Under the pieces are notes generated by a model, which made no database searches, was not told where the DNA came from, and was given only the letters and a program-made list of their open reading frames with translations. The translations under genes and the position numbers were made by a program. A DNA stretch of 8,211 bases from WHTB01 sp050699035 (GTDB taxonomy: Bacteria > Actinomycetota > Actinomycetes > Propionibacteriales > Nocardioidaceae), in the NCBI GenBank assembly GCA_050699035.1, contig JBOHDE010000180.1, positions 1 to 8,211 of the forward strand. Reading direction: 5' to 3'. Shown here piece by piece: positions 5,301 to 8,211 of this stretch (position 1 is its first letter; each line of letters starts with the position of its first letter).

Positions 5301-6040
5301 GCATTCCCTATGCCATCCCAGCGTCCGACGAGCTGTCCGGCCGCGTCGACGCGGTGCTGACCGTCATCCACCTGCTCTACGCCACCGGGCACACCGCGCA
5401 CTCGGGCGACGACCTCGTCCGCGACGAGCTCACCGGCCGCGCACTCGACCTGGTGCGGATACTGCACCACCTGCTCCCGACCGACCGCGAGACGACCGGG
5501 CTGCTGGCGCTGCTGCTCGCCCACCATGCCCGTCGCACCACCCGCACCGACGCGCACGGCCGGCTGCTCCGCCTCGACGAGCAGGACCGCTCCGCGTGGG
5601 ACGGCGGCCTGATCGCCGAGGCCGACCGGCTCATCGTGGCCACGCTGACGGCCGGCCCGCCCGGACGGTTCACGCTGCAGGCGGCTATCGCCGCGCTCCA
5701 TGCGCAGGCCCCGAGCTTCGACGAGACCGACTGGCCGCAGATCCTCACCCTCTACGACGAGCTGCTGCGGATCTGGCCCTCGGCCGTCGTCGCGCTCAAC
5801 CGGGCGGTGGTGGTGTCGATGGTCGACGGGCCGCAGGCCGCGCTGGACGAGGTCGAGGCGATCGAGCTCGACAACCGCCTGGCCGGCTATCGCTACCTGC
5901 CCGCGACCAAGGCCGACCTGCTGCACCGACTCGGCCGAGACGCGGAGGCGGCGGGCGCCTATCGGGAGGCGCTGGCGCTGAGCGACAACGCCGCCGAGCA
6001 GGAGTTCCTGGCCGAACGCGTCACGATGACCAAGCCCTGA
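5298..6040 (+). pseudogene. C-terminal remnant of an ECF42-type sigma factor (DUF6596/TPR tail)
   Basis: From about base 5300 a second frame encodes ~246 uninterrupted residues matching the C-terminal half of ECF sigma factors with a DUF6596/TPR-like extension. Recognisable segments in order are RIPYAIPASDELSGRVDAVL, ALLLAHHARR, DEQDRSAWD, RFTLQAAIAALHAQAP, TDWPQILTLYDELL, AVVALNRAVVVSM, LAGYRYLPATKADLLHRLG and EAAGAYREALAL, ending at TGA 6038-6040. Sigma domains 2 and 4, which bind core polymerase and the promoter, should precede this and are absent; SRPBCC codons in another frame stand there instead. GTG 5354-5356 overlaps the stop of the SRPBCC frame (GTGCTGA), so coupled restart is conceivable, but no good ribosome binding site is seen. 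ECF42 genes are typically paired with DGPF/YCII genes, absent here. As it stands this cannot be a working sigma factor. Confidence 0.8.
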
Positions 6041-6091
6041 GCGTCAACCGGGCGGCGGATGTCCGGACTGGGCCGGCCGCCTCGACGTCTC

Positions 6092-6123
6092 TGCTGAACG
6101 GCATCTTGTGATGCCAGCCAGCA
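6092..6123 (+). promoter_or_regulatory. Stem-loop immediately upstream of the DUF998 ribosome binding site
   Basis: GGCATC (6100-6105), loop TTGT, GATGCC (6110-6115) is a perfect 6-bp hairpin. Outside a 3x3 internal loop, TGCTG (6092-6096) pairs with CAGCA (6119-6123). The structure ends where the purine-rich ribosome binding site GAGGAGAG begins. It could end transcripts coming from the sigma remnant or act in the 5' UTR; no T-tract follows, which speaks against a classical terminator. Confidence 0.45.
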
Positions 6124-6135
6124 GAGGAGAGGGCA

Positions 6136-6804
6136 ATGGCACAGCGCACAGGAGCTCCAGAACGTACCCATCAGACCGCGACACCCCGGGTGTCGACCAC
6201 CCGGCTCTTGGCCGGCGGCATCGTCGCCGGCCCGCTCTTCCTCGTGGTGTGGGCGCTGCAGGCGTTCACCCGCGAGGGGTTCGACCCGAGCCGGCATCCA
6301 CTCAGCCTGCTGAGTCTTGGCGACCTCGGGTGGGTCCAGATCGCCAACTTCGTCGTGACCGGCACACTGTTCGCCGCCTGCGCGGTGGGCATGCGGCGGG
6401 CGCTGCAACTCGGTCTCGGCGGCACCTGGGGACCGAGGCTGATCGGTGCCTTCGGGGCTGGGTTGATCGGCGCCGGAGTCTTCGTCACCGACCCAGGGGC
6501 CGGCTTCCCCACTGGTGCCCCGGCCGGAGCACCCGAGGTGAGCTGGCACGGCGCCCTGCACGAGGTCGGTTACGTCGTCGCGATGCTGTCGTGGACGGCC
6601 GCCGCCTTCGTGCTCAGACGTCGCTTCGCGGCCCGCGGTGAGCGCGGCCTGTCCCGGCTGTGCGTCACCGCAGTGGCCGCCGTCCTCGTAGTCAGCGCGT
6701 GGCCCCACCTGGACAGCCTCAGTATCCGCATCGTGATCGCGACGGGCATTCAGTTCGGTCTGGTGGCGGTCCTGGCAGCACATCTGAGGCTAGTCTGCAA
6801 GTGA
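6136..6804 (+). CDS. DUF998 integral membrane protein
   Basis: A 222-aa protein with about six predicted membrane helices by eye (roughly residues 24-43, 66-87, 101-118, 140-160, 173-189, 197-217) after a short polar N-terminus. Signature segments of DUF998 are present: HPLSLLSLGDLGWVQIANF (54-72) between helices 1 and 2, FVTDPGAGFPTGAP (116-129) after helix 3, and SWHGALHEVGY (136-146) before helix 4. The biochemical role of DUF998 proteins is unknown; conserved His, Asp and Trp residues at the membrane faces suggest a bound ligand or metal, which is inference. ATG 6136 follows GAGGAGAG closely, giving a firm start. The VOC gene begins 32 bases after its stop, suggesting one operon. Family assignment is good. 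Confidence 0.85.
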   Translation: MAQRTGAPERTHQTATPRVSTTRLLAGGIVAGPLFLVVWALQAFTREGFDPSRHPLSLLSLGDLGWVQIANFVVTGTLFAACAVGMRRALQLGLGGTWGPRLIGAFGAGLIGAGVFVTDPGAGFPTGAPAGAPEVSWHGALHEVGYVVAMLSWTAAAFVLRRRFAARGERGLSRLCVTAVAAVLVVSAWPHLDSLSIRIVIATGIQFGLVAVLAAHLRLVCK

Positions 6805-6836
6805 CCGACCGTCTGCCTCGACCGATGGAGCATCTG

Positions 6837-7250
6837 ATGGCTTCTCGTCTCAACCCGTACATCAGCTTCGCCGACAACGCGCGGCAGGCGATGGAGTTCT
6901 ACAACGGCGTCTTCGGGGGCACGCTGACCCTGAACACCTTCGGTGAGTACGGCGCTCCGGACGCCCCGGAGGCCGACAAGATCATGCACGGCCTGCTCGA
7001 GACCGACAGCGGGTTCACGCTGATGGGCGCCGACACGCCACCGGGGGCCGAACACCACCCCGGGGACAACATCTCGGTGAGCCTGAGCGGTGACGACGCC
7101 GACGAGCTGCGCGGCTACTGGGCGAAGCTGTCCGACGGTGGCACCGTGGCGGTCCCGCTCGAGAAGCAGATGTGGGGCGACGAGTTCGGCCTGTGCGTGG
7201 ACCAGTTCGGCATCGGGTGGATGGTCAACATCGCCCAGCCGCCGGCCTGA
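6837..7250 (+). CDS. PhnB-like VOC (glyoxalase/bleomycin-resistance fold) protein
   Basis: A 137-aa VOC-superfamily protein of the PhnB/3-demethylubiquinone methyltransferase-like type (PF06983). It shows the usual layout: LNPYISFADNARQAMEFYNG (5-24), the FGG turn (26-28), KIMHGLLETDSGFTLMGAD (48-66), NISVSLSGDDADELRGYW (78-95) and MWGDEFGLCVDQFGIGWMVN (112-131). No substrate can be named; relatives are often stand-alone small proteins near SRPBCC, DGPF and ECF sigma genes. ATG 6837 is chosen because GGAG (6827-6830) lies six bases upstream; an in-frame ATG at 6825 would add MEHL and overlap that site. It follows DUF998 and converges on the SDR gene, the two stop codons being separated by only eight bases. 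Confidence 0.9.
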   Translation: MASRLNPYISFADNARQAMEFYNGVFGGTLTLNTFGEYGAPDAPEADKIMHGLLETDSGFTLMGADTPPGAEHHPGDNISVSLSGDDADELRGYWAKLSDGGTVAVPLEKQMWGDEFGLCVDQFGIGWMVNIAQPPA

Positions 7251-7262
7251 CCTGCAGGTCAG
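7247..7262. terminator. 16-bp perfect palindrome containing both convergent stop codons
   Basis: CTGACCTGCAGGTCAG is perfectly self-complementary. The VOC stop TGA is 7248-7250 and the SDR stop (TCA on this strand) is 7259-7261, symmetrically placed. As RNA it forms a 6-bp stem with a TGCA loop in either direction. GCCGGCC (7241-7247) and GGCCGGC (7280-7286) add a wider inverted pair. A bidirectional terminator is plausible, but there is no T-tract. Confidence 0.45.
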
Positions 7263-8170
7263 CGATACCCGGTCACGTCGGCCGGCTTGCCCGCGTCCTG
7301 GACCTCGGGGACGTACCTCCAGGCATCGGGCTGGCTGCCGTCGAGATCGGTGAATCCGTACTCCTGCGCCAGCTGCCCGCTGGACAGCGACTGTCCGTTC
7401 CAGCGCGACACGTCCGGGTCCTGCGCGAGTGCCACGACGGCGCGCCCGACGAACGCCGGACTCTCGGAGATGGCGAAGTGGGGTATGCGCTCGGTCGCCT
7501 CGTGCCAGGTCGCCTCGGTGACGCCGAACGCCTCGAGCATCATCTCGGACCGCAGCCAGCCCGGCGTGAGCAGGACCGCCGTTGCGTCATGCGGCGGCAG
7601 GTCGTGCGCGAGCGCGAACGCCATCCGGCTCACGGCTGCCTTGGCGAGGTCGTAGAAAAAGGAGACCCGGTAGTTGGTCGCGTTGTACTCGTCGGTCCCG
7701 TCGGTCACCTCGACCACCAGGCCGCCGGGCGTCTTGATCAGTAGCGGGATCGCGAAGTGGCTGGTGATGGCGTGCGTGTCGACGGCCAAGTGCAGCGTGC
7801 GCAGCCCGATGTCCAGCGTGGACTCCCAGACCGAGCTGTCCCATTCCATCGTGGTGGCGCCCCAGATGTTGTTCACCAGGACCTGCAGGCCGCCCTGTTC
7901 GCGTTCGATGCGCGTCACCAGCTCGCGCACCTCATCGGGTACGAGGTGGTCGACCTGGACCGCGATGCCGTGGCCGCCGGCCGCATCGACCAGGTCGGCG
8001 GTCTCCTCGATCGTCTCCGGTCGGTTCATCTCCGACGGCTCGGACCGGGTCGTTCGGCCGGTGACGTACACCGTCGCTCCGGCGGCGCCGAGCTGGACCG
8101 CGATCCCGCGTCCTGCTCCTCGGGTCGCTCCGGCGACCAAGGCAACCTTGCCGGTCAGTGACTTCTCCAT
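7259..8170 (-). CDS. SDR-family NAD(P)-dependent oxidoreductase
   Basis: A 303-aa short-chain dehydrogenase with a Rossmann fold. The nucleotide-binding glycine motif is GATRGAGRG (14-22), followed by TGRTTR (37-42), whose Arg residues suggest NADPH preference (inference). NNIWG (100-104) stands where most SDRs have NNAG, and the catalytic YDLAK (Y173, K177) is intact. The usual catalytic Ser is apparently Thr156 in VVEVTDGTDEYNATNYRVS (152-170). PGWLRSEMM (203-211) is the substrate-loop segment, and the C-terminus SSGQLAQEYGFTDLDGSQPD (262-281) is typical of a DHRS1-like bacterial subgroup. The ATG at 8170 is preceded by GGAGG about six bases upstream. It is convergent with the VOC gene and has no visible partner on its own strand. 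Substrate unknown. Confidence 0.92.
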   Translation of the reverse strand: MEKSLTGKVALVAGATRGAGRGIAVQLGAAGATVYVTGRTTRSEPSEMNRPETIEETADLVDAAGGHGIAVQVDHLVPDEVRELVTRIEREQGGLQVLVNNIWGATTMEWDSSVWESTLDIGLRTLHLAVDTHAITSHFAIPLLIKTPGGLVVEVTDGTDEYNATNYRVSFFYDLAKAAVSRMAFALAHDLPPHDATAVLLTPGWLRSEMMLEAFGVTEATWHEATERIPHFAISESPAFVGRAVVALAQDPDVSRWNGQSLSSGQLAQEYGFTDLDGSQPDAWRYVPEVQDAGKPADVTGYR

Positions 8171-8211
8171 GGTGCCCCTCCGTACTCGCCGGCATTCTCC
8201 GATGGCCGTGC

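Noticed and set aside
5018..5926. Minus-strand open frame of 302 codons
   Set aside because: Antisense to the sigma-factor tail, which matches a known family in the plus direction; its own translation has no recognisable domain.
6660..6836. Upstream extension of the VOC protein
   Set aside because: The frame is open back to 6660 but overlaps the DUF998 gene and is not VOC-like; the ribosome binding site GGAG at 6827-6830 supports the start at 6837.
1..8211. tRNA, rRNA, CRISPR array, complete insertion sequence or integrase
   Set aside because: No cloverleaf-like sequence, spaced direct repeats or transposase/integrase motifs were seen on either strand.

Overview
The window is strongly GC-rich, with G/C-loaded third codon positions, GGAG-type ribosome binding sites and gene families typical of high-GC Gram-positive bacteria (Otr(A)-like ribosomal protection protein, ECF42-type sigma factor tail, DUF998, actinobacterial-style AbiEii and SDR proteins). 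It is most likely an actinobacterial chromosome segment of Streptomyces/Kribbella/Nocardioides type; the genus cannot be fixed from the sequence.

Layout, left to right. (1) 1-218 (+): the 3' end of a gene resembling the C-terminus of TIGR00300/ArgZ-like LOR/SDH (ornithine cyclodeaminase-like) proteins. (2) 219-623: no gene seen, but several inverted repeats, including a 21-bp pair around an 18-nt spacer. (3) 624-1283 (-): a decayed AbiEii-family nucleotidyltransferase toxin gene that has lost its catalytic core and carries a second frameshift near its 3' end. (4) 1284-2874 (-): a probable two-gene operon, a RimJ-type GNAT acetyltransferase followed by an APH(9)/spectinomycin-phosphotransferase-like kinase. 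(5) 2875-3072: a divergent intergenic region. It holds a short leader ORF (3009-3119) with a better ribosome binding site than the main gene and a stem that pairs with the main gene's Shine-Dalgarno. (6) 3073-5088 (+): a 671-aa Tet/Otr(A)-like ribosomal protection GTPase. (7) 5190-6040 (+): the first 37 codons of an SRPBCC protein joined out of frame to the last ~246 codons of an ECF42-type sigma factor, apparently by one deletion. (8) 6136-7250 (+): DUF998 membrane protein and PhnB-like VOC protein, probably co-transcribed, with a stem-loop just ahead of the first ribosome binding site. (9) 7259-8170 (-): an SDR oxidoreductase convergent with the VOC gene; their two stop codons lie in one 16-bp perfect palindrome.

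How it may work together: the GNAT, the phosphotransferase and the Tet-like GTPase flank one divergent control region and look like an antibiotic-response or self-protection group, though substrates cannot be read from sequence. The best candidate for something new is the leader ORF plus hairpin before the Tet-like gene, which has the architecture of ribosome-controlled translational attenuation. The other theme is gene decay: two independent loci (AbiEii and SRPBCC/ECF42) show internal deletions that removed the functional core and left recognisable ends.
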